Shown here piece after piece: positions 42,820 to 54,700 of a stretch of 64,000 nt of DNA. The stretch comes from Melioribacteraceae bacterium. GTDB lineage: Bacteria > Bacteroidota > Ignavibacteria > Ignavibacteriales > Melioribacteraceae. A model generated the notes under the pieces. The model was not told the origin of the DNA and made no database searches. It worked only from the letters and a program-made list of their open reading frames with translations. Location of the stretch: the NCBI GenBank assembly GCA_015493615.1, contig WGCV01000048.1, positions 1-64,000 on the forward strand, written 5' to 3'. The first letter of the stretch is position 1, and each line of letters begins with the position of its first letter. A program made the translations under genes and the position numbers.

Positions 42820-44346
42820 GTGAAAATTCTTTTTAGGAAAATATTCTTAATTATAATGGGGGTTTCTTTCCTCATACCCGCAACTTTGTCATTAGGGCAG
42901 AGTTTGGGAGATATGTACAAATTGGTAGAGAAGAAATTAGAGAAAGATAAAAAATATCTTAATATTTACTCTATTCCGATTGAGATTAAGAAAAAAGATT
43001 TATCCGTTCTTAAGAATGTCCCCAAGTTAAGTTTGAAGCAAAAAACTTTTTCGTTCCGGATAGCCGACGGCGTAAATTACTTTATGGAATTTCTCGGTGA
43101 AACGCTTGACACGGACTCTTTAACAATTTTACGAGTTTTCGAGGAAGTAGATAAATCGGCGCAGGGAACAGGCGGCGGACTTTTTGATCAGATTTCATCC
43201 GGCTCTAATTTTGATACTACTCTCGTTCTTAATTTCGGCGACATTCAGAACCTCTATTTTAATCATAAGAAGATTTATAAAAAACTTTATGTCCTGCTGG
43301 AAAATGCCCTCGAAGAACAAGCGCCTAATTCGCTGCTTGGTATTCCGGTAGATAGTAAACTAATGAAAAGTAAAGGAATCTCGGGGAAAAACAATCAGGA
43401 TTTCCTTAATTACAATTGGGTTAATTCATCCGAGTATTTTCCTCATCCCGCTGTTGTTAAGAAGCGAGTGCGCAGAGGAAGACGAAAAAAGGGCGCGGTT
43501 AATTTTCCGTATCATTTGGAAGCGGATTTCAGCCACATTACCTTTTACGATTCCAAGCATCTTAATTTCGGGTTCAGTTCGATAGGCGCGGAATGGAACA
43601 GCGAGACAAAAGTTCTGAATCTTCTTCCGTGGCAGTCCATGACTATGTCGTTGGGATTGCGGACGTTTATCTCATTCTCGGAAGTTGTACAGAACTTGTA
43701 TGATGATTTTCTTGTGAATGCAAAAATTTTAACGCGATTCAGATTAAATACTTCGTCATTCGCAAATAAACTGCCGTTTGTTTATGCCGACCCGCCTAAG
43801 CTAAACGTTCTATCGGGACTTGTGGTTGATATAAGCACAACGCGAATTTACGGTTTGCCTTTCATGAATTTCTATTTTGCAAACGGTTTCAAAAATTTCA
43901 GTAATCCTTACGTTACATTTGGAAGAAGCGACAGCTCGCATGCATTCTTCAATACAAATTCTTGGGAATACACAATGTCGTTCTACTGGAATAAAAGCGA
44001 GCGGCTTAATATGCGATTCCGTATTGATGTAGGAATGGGAGCTTTTGATGTTTATGAAGTCGTTTACTACAAGGGAGTTAAGGATTATCCTGTGCATTAC
44101 AAAATAAGTCCGGTTATTAATTTCTACTTTACATTTGTTCCGCAGAAAAAAGAACTTTTCGGAATGAAGTTAAGATATTTCGACAGTATGATAAGAGGGA
44201 AATTCTGGCTTAAGATTTTTGAACTTAATAAACTTCATACTTTCAGATTTGCAGTGGAATATATTTCCAAACCTATGTTTCGTAATTTAAGGGAATGGGA
44301 AAATACCGGCGCGGCTGTTCAATTAGTTTACAGATTGGGATTTTAG
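42820..44346 (+). CDS. T9SS-locus exported barrel-type protein A2
   Basis: It starts at GTG 42820, five bases after the B1 stop. The 508-residue protein has a signal peptide (about residues 1-27) and the same two-part structure as A1: the block LEKDKKYLNIYSIPIEI near residue 40, a GGLFDQ segment near residue 123 matching GGLFE in A1, VLNLLPWQSMTMSLGLRTFI near residue 265, and a barrel-like end NLREWENTGAAVQLVYRLGF ending in Phe. It differs from A1 throughout, so the duplication is old. It overlaps B2 by one base. Confidence 0.6.
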   Translation: MKILFRKIFLIIMGVSFLIPATLSLGQSLGDMYKLVEKKLEKDKKYLNIYSIPIEIKKKDLSVLKNVPKLSLKQKTFSFRIADGVNYFMEFLGETLDTDSLTILRVFEEVDKSAQGTGGGLFDQISSGSNFDTTLVLNFGDIQNLYFNHKKIYKKLYVLLENALEEQAPNSLLGIPVDSKLMKSKGISGKNNQDFLNYNWVNSSEYFPHPAVVKKRVRRGRRKKGAVNFPYHLEADFSHITFYDSKHLNFGFSSIGAEWNSETKVLNLLPWQSMTMSLGLRTFISFSEVVQNLYDDFLVNAKILTRFRLNTSSFANKLPFVYADPPKLNVLSGLVVDISTTRIYGLPFMNFYFANGFKNFSNPYVTFGRSDSSHAFFNTNSWEYTMSFYWNKSERLNMRFRIDVGMGAFDVYEVVYYKGVKDYPVHYKISPVINFYFTFVPQKKELFGMKLRYFDSMIRGKFWLKIFELNKLHTFRFAVEYISKPMFRNLREWENTGAAVQLVYRLGF

Positions 44347-45743
44347 TGAAAAAGTTGGTTTTTTACATATCGATCTTATTCTTTTTCTTTTCTTCGGTTT
44401 ACGCCCAGAAGTCCGATTCTCTGAAAATCGACAGAATAAAGAAAATTTATCATAATCTTGAATACAACACGATTGCTTTCAATGATCTAAAAAATATTTG
44501 GGACATCACCGACCCGCTTTTTGTACGCGAAATTTTTAACAGAATGGTTGTGGCAAACGCTTTAAAAGTTGACGGCAAAAAACCGAGCAAAAAATATGTT
44601 GAGCAAAAAGCTAAAGATATTTACGAGGGAAAAGTTTTTGTGGAGCTTCGCAGACGATATTACGACAATGAAATTGAAGTGATGCGATTCTTTACGGAAT
44701 CCAAATTAGACAGCACTAAGAAGGATAGTGTCAGAAACATATATTTCTTTGACCCGATTAAAGATAATATCCAAATACGGGAGATATTGGGCGATAAACT
44801 TTACAACAATCTCAAAAGTCAATTTTACGCTTTTAACGACTTAACCAAAACTTATTACGACAATAAAGACGCTTACGATTTCGACATTAACCTGAATATC
44901 ACGGATCCGGAATTAATGTTCCTATCGTTAACTACAACATATCGGAACAAGTATTTGTTTTCATTTGTCGGAAGATGGGGGAACGATTACATTTTAATCC
45001 CCGGGTGGTATTATCCGAATTATATCGCCGGTGTGAAGTTGACGTATATCGATTACTTAATAAACTCCGAGCCTTACCGCACCTACAGTTTTGAAGCCGG
45101 ATTAGGATTTACGGCGCACCAGCCGGAGTTTGAATTCAGTCCGCTTACCGGCGGAAAACTTTACAGCACCGGCTCGAATCTTTATTTTAAGTTTGAAGGA
45201 AATCCCTTAAACTTGATAATCGATAACGCTAAGAATTACAATTTTGAACTTTATACTTCGTTTGCGGTTACTCAGTATCCTGCGACTTATTTTAAACTCG
45301 GTTACATCTCAAAGTTTTATTCCACAAGAAATTATTTTGCCATTGTCGGGCATTACAACAATATCTTTAACGTAATGGACCTCGGATGGTTTAACGCTTC
45401 GGTCGGGATTACGGGATTTGATATTTACAACTATTTGTATAATCCGAAGTATTCCAATTTAATAGATTTGGACCCGGATAAATCGAAGTTTAAATATAAT
45501 CTTAATCTCGAAGCTTCGTTATCGAATGCGCCCGGGCTTCTGCAGTATAAAGCCGCATTTCAATGGAACATAAATGTTAACGACGGATACACATATTTCG
45601 GCGTAAAAACAAGAATTATGCTTGGAAATACTATCGGATTTGACTTTAAATTTTATTCGGGATTTGCTTTCTCGGGGAATTTACCTTACTACAGACAGAA
45701 AAGTTATCTTGTGTTTTCACCAATTATCAGGATAAATTATTAA
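44346..45743 (+). CDS. T9SS-locus exported barrel-type protein B2
   Basis: I place the start at GTG 44346, overlapping the A2 stop by one base (TAGTG), because the protein then begins with a proper signal peptide (VKKLVFYISILFFFFSSVYAQ-type, residues 1-21) and has 465 residues, one fewer than B1; an earlier in-frame start at 44295 would prepend 17 residues of A2 shadow. The N-terminal YNTIAFNDLKNIW and FVREIFNRMVV blocks and the last ten residues VFSPIIRINY match B1. The B2 protein directly precedes the giant cargo gene. Confidence 0.6.
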   Translation: MKKLVFYISILFFFFSSVYAQKSDSLKIDRIKKIYHNLEYNTIAFNDLKNIWDITDPLFVREIFNRMVVANALKVDGKKPSKKYVEQKAKDIYEGKVFVELRRRYYDNEIEVMRFFTESKLDSTKKDSVRNIYFFDPIKDNIQIREILGDKLYNNLKSQFYAFNDLTKTYYDNKDAYDFDINLNITDPELMFLSLTTTYRNKYLFSFVGRWGNDYILIPGWYYPNYIAGVKLTYIDYLINSEPYRTYSFEAGLGFTAHQPEFEFSPLTGGKLYSTGSNLYFKFEGNPLNLIIDNAKNYNFELYTSFAVTQYPATYFKLGYISKFYSTRNYFAIVGHYNNIFNVMDLGWFNASVGITGFDIYNYLYNPKYSNLIDLDPDKSKFKYNLNLEASLSNAPGLLQYKAAFQWNINVNDGYTYFGVKTRIMLGNTIGFDFKFYSGFAFSGNLPYYRQKSYLVFSPIIRINY

Positions 45744-45796
45744 TTTGATATGACCCGGAGCAAACCAAATTGAGCGGGAAGTTATTAATTTAAACT

Positions 45797-48700
45797 ATGC
45801 TAAAAAAATTATCAAAAATATTGTTGCTGTTGTTTTTGTTCGCTTTCAGTGCGATGTTTGCACAGACGCCGGATGGTACGAAAGCAAAAACTATTTCCGT
45901 TAATTATCCGAACGGAGGCGAACTTTGGCTGATAGGAACTTCCAAGACAATTTTGTGGACAAGCTCTGAAATTGCAAACGTTAATGTTCAGTATTCGATT
46001 GACGGCGGCGTAAACTGGACGACAATCGCTTCGAATGTAGTTGCAAGTTTAGGTAAATATACTTGGAATATCGATTCCACAACTGTTTCTCCATCAAAAG
46101 AAGCAAGAATCAGAGTAATAGATTCGGGCGGAAGCGGAGTGTCGGATGTTTCCAACGCTAATTTTACTTTAAGCGAACTGAGGATTGATTCTCCGGTAAC
46201 AAGCTCGGTTTTTCAAACGGGAAGAGCGACAGCGATAAAGTGGTTTGCAAGCAGTGATATTTCAACTATAGCGATTCAATATTCTTCGGACGGCGGCTCG
46301 AGTTGGAATACTGTTGCAACCGGAGTTAACGCAAATGATAATCAATACTTGTGGAATGTTAATGTTACTTCTACCAATGAAGCAAAAATAAGAATTTACG
46401 ACGAGGCAAATCCCGGAACTGTAATTGCAACTTCTCCGAATTTTATTACGGCGGATTTAAGTTTAACTTCTCCTACGGGCGGCGAGCAATGGCGCGCCGG
46501 AGAAACCGAAGTAATTTCGTGGAACAGTTCGTTCATTACCTATGTGAATTTGGAATACTCCGTTGACGGCGGCGCATGGACTACAATAGCCGATTCAATT
46601 AACGGAGGAGTCGGGACTTATTCATGGCTTATTCCCGATGAACTTTCCGACCAGGCGCTGGTGCGGATTAGTTATTCCGGCGATTCAAATGTTTATGATC
46701 AAAGTTCATCTACATTTACTATTCTAAACTTGCAGATCACTTCACCAAACGGAGGAGAAGGTTGGGAAGTCGGCTCAACAGCCGCTGTAACTTGGACGAC
46801 GAACCTCAGCGGCAACGTTGATATTGATTTATCGACAGACGGAGGAGCGACTTATTCTCAAAATATTGCGAGCGGAATTCCTGCAGGTCAGGCTTCCTAT
46901 ACTTTAACTGTCCCCGATTTACCTACAGGAGAAGCAAGAATTAGGATTTCTTCCTCTTCAAATTCAGATGTTCTTGATGAAAGCGCGGAGAACTTTACAA
47001 TCGGAACGGTAACGATTACGCAACCGGTTGGAGGCGAGAACTGGATGGCGGGGCATTCTTATCAACTTGCTTGGTCGGCAACTTCCGGAGTGCGAGTTAT
47101 TTCAATGGAATATACTGACGACGACGGAGCGACATGGAACGTAATCCGCAGCGCTTATCCGGCTTCCTACAACAGTTATTATTGGTACATTCCGAACGGA
47201 GTTTGGGGCAACAACATTAAGATTAGAATGTATGATGCCGCGACCGGAATTGGAAAAACTCACCTCAGTAATCCAATCAGCATTGCGACGCTTCAAATAC
47301 AAACGCCGTTAAACGGGGCAATATATAAGTGGGGCGATAATGTTGTTATCAACTGGGCTGCGAGTTCTAATGTCGGGAATGTTTCGGTGGAATATTCCAC
47401 TGACGGGGGAAGCACATACACATTAATTCAAGACAATATTGCAGCGAGCGCCAGTACTTATACTTGGACTGTTCCGAACGGACTTTCTTCCGATCAGATG
47501 AAAATTAGAGTTAGGGACGAAAGCAACTCTGATTTTTCCAACACAAATCCGGGCTATTTTACAGTCGGAAATATTTCGGTTTTGATCCCGAACGGCGGTG
47601 AGAAAATTATCGGAGGAATATATTACCCGATTTCTTGGAGCGCAACCAATTCGATTGGCTATGTACGAATTGAATATTCGACAGACGGCGGAGCTACATA
47701 CACTAACATACCGGGGGCGAGTTCCGTCCTTGCATCAAACGGAGTTTATAACTGGTATGTTCCGAATGTAGCGTCAACCCAAGCAAGGATTAGGATAAGC
47801 GATGCTGCTACCGCAAATATTATTGACGCATCGGATAATGATTTTACTATTGGAATTCTGCAAATTACATCTCCCAACGGAGGAGAAGGGTATGCTCCGA
47901 ATCAAAATGTAAATATAAGTTGGAACGCTCAGTACATAAATCAAGTGAAGTTAGAATACTCAACCGACGGAGGCGCCAATTGGACGCAAATCGCTTCCGG
48001 CGTTGACGCAACTTTAGGAACTTATGCGTGGACAGTTCCTACGGATTATACCGATCAGGCTCTCATAAGGATTTCCGATTTCAGTAAATCCGATAATTAC
48101 GACATGTCGGATTCTTATTTTGCAATCGGGAAAGTTACTGTTACTTCCCCGAACGGGAGCGAGGTTTATCAAACGGGAAAAACATATAATGTTACTTATG
48201 ACTACTCGTCAAATATTTCATCCGTTAATATTGAACTTTCAACGGATAACGGCACAAGCTGGTCGCCAATTGCTTCGGGGGTTACGGCAAACGGCTCCTA
48301 TTCCTGGACAATCGGCACAACGCCTTCGTCTAACGCTTTAATCAGGGTTGTTGACGCAACTTTTGCCGATTTAAGCGATGTTTCGGATAATCCTTTTGTA
48401 ATTGAACAACTTGATTTGGTAAGCCCGAACGGCGGAAACTATTTTATGGTTGACAGCGCCGCGACAATTACTTGGAACAGCAGTCAGGTTTCAAACGTTA
48501 AGATTGAATATTCTACCGATGACGGGGCGATATGGCAGACGGTTGTGGCTTCTACGCCCGCGGCTCCGCAATCATACGCGTGGACGGTTCCCAACACTCC
48601 ATCTACCAATACACTTATCCGCTTAAGCGACGCCGATAATTCTTCGTACGATATTGCCGATACATCTGATAATGTATTTACAATTAATCTTCTCTATATG

Positions 48701-51700
48701 GTTTCTCCGAACGGAGGCGAAAATTACATTGTTAACGACAACACAATTATCCGTTGGTTGGCGCATTCTTCGTTAAGTACGGTCAGACTTGAATATTCAA
48801 CTAACGACGGATCTTCGTGGAACCAAATTGCAACAGGCGTTACAGCTTCCGATAAGCAGTACAGCTGGACCATTCCGAATACCCCGACAAATCAAGCGTT
48901 AGTAAGAATCATAGATGAATCAAATTCGTCTGTTTCAGATTTAAGCAACAATACTTTTTCTATCGGTTCAATATTACTTACTTCGCCTAACGGGGGAGAA
49001 AAGTTGCAGGTGGATTCGGTAAAAACGATTACTTGGCAGAATATTGCAACCATCGCTAATGTCGATTTATATTATTCAATTAATGCAGGGACTTCGTGGA
49101 ATTTAATCTCCTCCAATGTTAATGCATCCGGCGAGCGATACGATTGGACGATACCTGACAGTGTTTCGAGTTCTGTTTTAGTCAGAATTGAAAACTCAGC
49201 CGATTCTTCTATGAATGACGAAAGCGATAATACATTTACAATTGCAAAAATTTCAATTACTTCTCCCAACGGCGGGGAAGTTCTTCAAGCCGGGGACGAA
49301 CTGCCGATTCTGTGGAATTCATACAACATAAACAGCGTAACTATTCAATATTCAGTTGATAACGGCGCTACCTGGACTACGATTGATAACAATGTTCAAG
49401 CTTCGCTTGGACAATACAATTGGACAATTCCAGACGCTGTCTCTACAAATACTTTTTTGATTAGAATTTTTGATAACAGTTTTAATTCTGTTCACGATGT
49501 AAGCGACGCCGGAGCAAGTGTTTATTATCTTAATTTAACTTCGCCAAACGGAAACGAAGCTTGGAATAACGGAACAAGCGAAGATATTACATGGAACTCA
49601 TCCGGAGTTTCGTCTGTCGATTTATATTATTCGGCGGATTTAGGCGCAACTTGGACCTCAATCGCAACATCCGTTAACGGCTCCCTCGGAACTTACAGTT
49701 GGGCAATTCCTTCATCATTATCATCGGATTCGATGTTAGTAAGAGTGGTTGATGCAAATCATTCCGGTATAAGGGATTCCAGCGATTCCCGTTTTGCAGT
49801 CGGCAATATTGATATTACATCTCCGGTCTCTTCCACAGTTTGGCAGACCGGAAGCGTACAGCCGATTCGCTGGACTTCCGAAAGCGTTGAAACAATTATG
49901 ATTGAGATTTCTGTTGACGGCGGAACAAATTGGTCAACGATAACGAACAGTTACGGAGCTTCGTCGGGAGTTTATTATTACAATGTTCCCAATAATTCCA
50001 CAGCAAGCGCTCAGATAAGAATAACCGATACCAGAACAGGATCGCATATTTACGAGACATCGCAGACTTTCACAATAAATAATCTGAGCATTACTTATCC
50101 TACCTCCGCTTCATTATGGATGAATGGAAGCAGTTATAATATTACTTGGAACAGTTCCAATATTGCCAATGTTAATTTAAAATATTCTGTAGATGACGGC
50201 GTAACTTGGACGGATATTGTCGCATCAACTCCAGCATCAACCGGAACTTACAATTGGACTGTCCCAAACGGAATTGCAACAAATAAGGCACGGATAAAAA
50301 TTATAGATGTCGATAATAATTCCGCTGTGGATAGCACCGATGATTTTGTTATCGGGAATGTCTCCATTAGCGTTCCCACTACAAGTACGGTCTGGCAATC
50401 GGGTAAAACATACAGAATTAAATGGGCGGCAAGTTCGGGAATATCCGAAGTAAATGTTGATTATTCAACGGATAACGGCGCGAACTGGTCAACAATAGAA
50501 AGCAATGTTACCGCTGCCGATTCTTCATTGTTGTGGACTGTTCCGGCGAATATGTCAACCTCAAGCGCGCGCATCAGGGTTTACGATGTTAATTCCAACA
50601 TAGGAAGTAATGATCAAATTATTGCCGAGAGCGATGCCTTCAAGTTGGTAAATCTTGCGATAAGTTCGCCGACAAGCTCATCAAATTGGCAGGCGCGTTC
50701 AACGCACAATATCACTTGGTCGGGCAGCGCATTGATTAACACTGTAACTTTAAGTTACAGCCGGGACTTGGGAAACAGTTGGGTAACAATTGCGCCTGCG
50801 GTTAATTTTTCAGATGGAAGTTATTCTTGGACCTTGCCCGATTTAACTTCCGACAGTGTGCTTGTCAGAAGTGTAAGCGATGCAAACCCCGGAATTTCCG
50901 ATTCAATGGCGTCACCGTTTAAGATAAGCGATTTGGCGGTTTTAAATATATCAACTTCAACGGAATGGCAGTCGGGAACGGCGCATACAATTTCTTGGAC
51001 AAGTGAAAATATTAATAATATTGACATCCAATACAGTTTGGATAACGGCTCCTCTTGGAATAATATTATATCGGGAATATCAGCATCAAACGGTTCTTAT
51101 CTTTGGAATATTCCTTCCAATATTTCATCGGCTCAGACATTGGTGAGAATCAGTTCTTCCTCCGATCCGACAATCTATTTTGATACTCCGCTCTTCACAA
51201 TAAAATATTTAAGCGTTACATCTCCTAACGGAGGAGAAAATTGGCAGGTTGGAAGCAATGAAACAATTACTTGGAACAGCGGACTTGTTTCCAATGTAAG
51301 GATTGATTTGAGCACGGATAACGGAGCTTCGTGGATAAATATTTCATCTCCCATTGCAGCTTCAAACGGCAGCTACACTTGGAATGTCCCGGATTCCATT
51401 TCTACGGTTTCGGCGCTTATAAGATTGATTGATTTGGACAACACCTCAATCAGAGATTCGAGCGACGCCAACTTCACAATCGGCAGATTAGTTCTGACTT
51501 CGCCGTTGGGCGGAGAAGAGTGGCAAATCGGTTCGACACACAACATCACTTGGAGCAGTATCAATGTAAACAATGTCAGTTTAGAATATTCCCTCGATAA
51601 TGGAACTTCCTGGAGCACAATTATTTCTCCGGTAAACGCCAACGCGGGAAGTTACTCTTGGACTATTCCTACAGCTACTGCCAGTACAAGCGCTTTGGTC

Positions 51701-54700
51701 AGAATAACATCATTGGATGATCCTACGGTAAGCTACACAAGCAATATTTTCACCATCGATGAATTGTCCGTAACTGCTCCAAACGGAGGAGAAGTGCTGC
51801 AATCGGGTTCTCAGACTTATATTAAATGGACTTCGGCGAATATTGCAAATATTAATATTTATTTCTCTTCGGATAACGGAACAACTTGGAACGAGATTGT
51901 TACAAACTTTAACGCATCTGCGGATTCATTGGCGTGGACTCTCCCGAGCAATATAAGCACCGACCTTGCGCTTATCAAAATTACGGATTCCTCCGATTCC
52001 ACACATTATGATGTAACCGATAATGTTTTTTCAATCCACTCATTCCGTCTTACTTCCCCGGTCGGAGGAGAAGTGTGGCAGGTTGGGGGGACATACGATA
52101 TCACATGGAGCGCAAGTTCTAATATTTCAACTGTTTCACTGGAATACTCGATTGATAACGGGACTACTTGGAACAGCGTTGCTCAGAATATTAATGCAAC
52201 TCTCGGTACTTATGCATGGAATATCCCAGCGGGAACGGCTTCCAATCAATGCAAGATAAGATTATTAGACGATAACAGTTCCATTATATTTACCGGTGGA
52301 GTTTTTACAATTGAAGATTTACAAATTACCTCACCTGTCGGCGGAGAATTTTGGACGAGCGGAACCACGGAAAATATCACTTGGAATTCTTCCCAAATCA
52401 CAAACGTTAAAATTGAATATTCCTCGGATAACGGAAGCAGCTGGGAAACTCTTTCTAATTCGGAAAGCGCAGCCGCCGGGACATACGCTTGGAATATTCC
52501 CGTTAATTATTCCACTACATCCGGACTAATTCGAATTAGCGATGCCGATAATACTGGCATTTATTCGACAAGCAGTAATGATTTTACTCTGGGAAAAATA
52601 ACGGTTCTTTATCCGAACGGAGGAGAAGTTTTACAGGCAGGGGAGAATGTTAGAATTCTATGGAACTCGTTAGCTTCCTCTACTTTGTTCAACATCGATT
52701 ATTCAACTGATAACGGAGCTGCCTGGAATTCAATTGCAGTCGGAACGGATTCAAGCTCGTCATACACTTGGCGGATTCCTTCAAATATTTATACGAGTTC
52801 GGCTTTAATCCGAGTTGCCGATGCGCTCTCGTCAGGCGCAATCACAGATCAAAGCGATGCGGTATTTACAATTAATTTGCTCCAAGTTACTTCTCCCAAC
52901 GGCGGAGAGGATTTTAAAGTCGGTTCAACGCAAAATATTACTTGGAACAGCGGAAGTAATATTGCCAATGTTAAATTGGAATATTACACGCCTCAAACCG
53001 GCTGGGAAACTATTGTTGCAAGCGTTCCCGCAAACAGCAGTCCTTATTCATGGACAATTCCAAACATTCCTTCGGACAGCGTTAAAGTGCGCGTTGTTTC
53101 TACCGCCGATAATTCAATCTCCGATGAGAGCGATGCTTACTTCAGAATCGGCGATCTTAATTTAACTTCCCCTGTTGCTTCTACTAAATGGCAGTCCGGC
53201 GATCATGTCAACATCGCTTGGAATAATACTGCTAATGTTAACAAGGTTAATTTATTTTACAAAATCGGGGCAGGCGGAACTTGGACTGAAATTTCAAGGG
53301 ATGTAACAGCCTCAACCGGTCTTTACGATTGGACGATACCTTCGGTTAATACTCAGCAGCTTTATCTGAGAATTGAGGACGCTCAAGCCGTTTCTTCTAT
53401 TTACGATGAAACCGGTTTTACAGTTACGGTCTCAAACCTTTCCATTAGAACTCCAAACATCTCGACTGTCTGGATTGCCGGAGCTACGGAAAATATAATC
53501 TGGAGCGCGTCTTCGGATATTCGTAAAATTAAAATTTTATATTCAATCGATAAAGGTACAACGTGGAACTCGATAACGGATTCCACCGACGCTTCAACCG
53601 GAAAACTCTCTTGGGCGATTCCCAATTCAATAAATTACGACTCTGTTTTGGTGCGGCTTGAGGATGTTGACTACTCCAACGTTGACGATACTTCAGCGTA
53701 TTTTAAAATTTCAAACGCACAGTTGACTTTAACCGCTCCAAACGGCGGAGAATATTGGGAAGCAGGGAATGATTATTCAATTAGTTGGAATATTACTTCG
53801 AATATCAGCTTGATAAACATTTACTATTCCGTTAACGGCGGAACTTCTTGGACGATGTTGCAGAGCAACTATCCGGCATCGAATCAAAATTATGTTTATT
53901 CAATTCCCGCTAATTTTGAAACAGATTCGCTTCGTATAAAAATTGAAGACGCATCAAATACATTTATTGCGGACAGCAGTTCACAAAATACTTATTTAAG
54001 GTGGATTAATTTAATCGCGCCTGTCGGCGGAGAACATCTGCAGGCTAACCGTAATAAAACTGTCTCTTGGTCGGCAAGCTCAAATATGAGCAATGTCAGA
54101 GTTGATTTCTCTGCGGACGGAGTTACATGGAACTCGCTCGGAGTTGTTGAGGCTTCAACCGGAAGTTACGATTGGCTTGTTAATAATATTCCTACGGATT
54201 CAGGCTACATTCGCGTAAGCGATGCCAACAGCAACTTGGCAGTTGCCGAAACGTCGGCGCCTTTTGCAATCAGTATGCTGAATCTAACCGCGCCGATTAA
54301 CGGCGGGGAATTCCAAACCGGAGATTCTCTCAAAATTTCATGGTTAAACAGCAGCGACATAACTTCCGTTCAAATGGAATACACCACCGATATGACAAAC
54401 TGGTATGTAATTAATTCCACTCCTGTTTCCGCAAGCGATTCATCATACACTTGGGTGATTGATAATTCGGTATGTGGAGATTCCGTTTATATTCGTATAA
54501 TTAATTTTGCTTTCCAATCGATTGTAGATACAATCCCGAAACCGATTACCGTTAAAAGTTTGCAACTAACCGAACCGGCTGCCGGAGCAAATTGGCGGGT
54601 AGGGACAACGCATCAGATTAAATGGAACTACTGCGGAATTGATTCGCTCTCGCTTCAATATTCTTTGAATAAAGGAATCAGCTGGGTTGATATTGCAACT

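Noticed and set aside
39895-45743. GldN, PorP or SprF identity for the A and B proteins
   Set aside because: I could not match the conserved blocks to those families by eye, so I left them as unknown; a profile search could change this.
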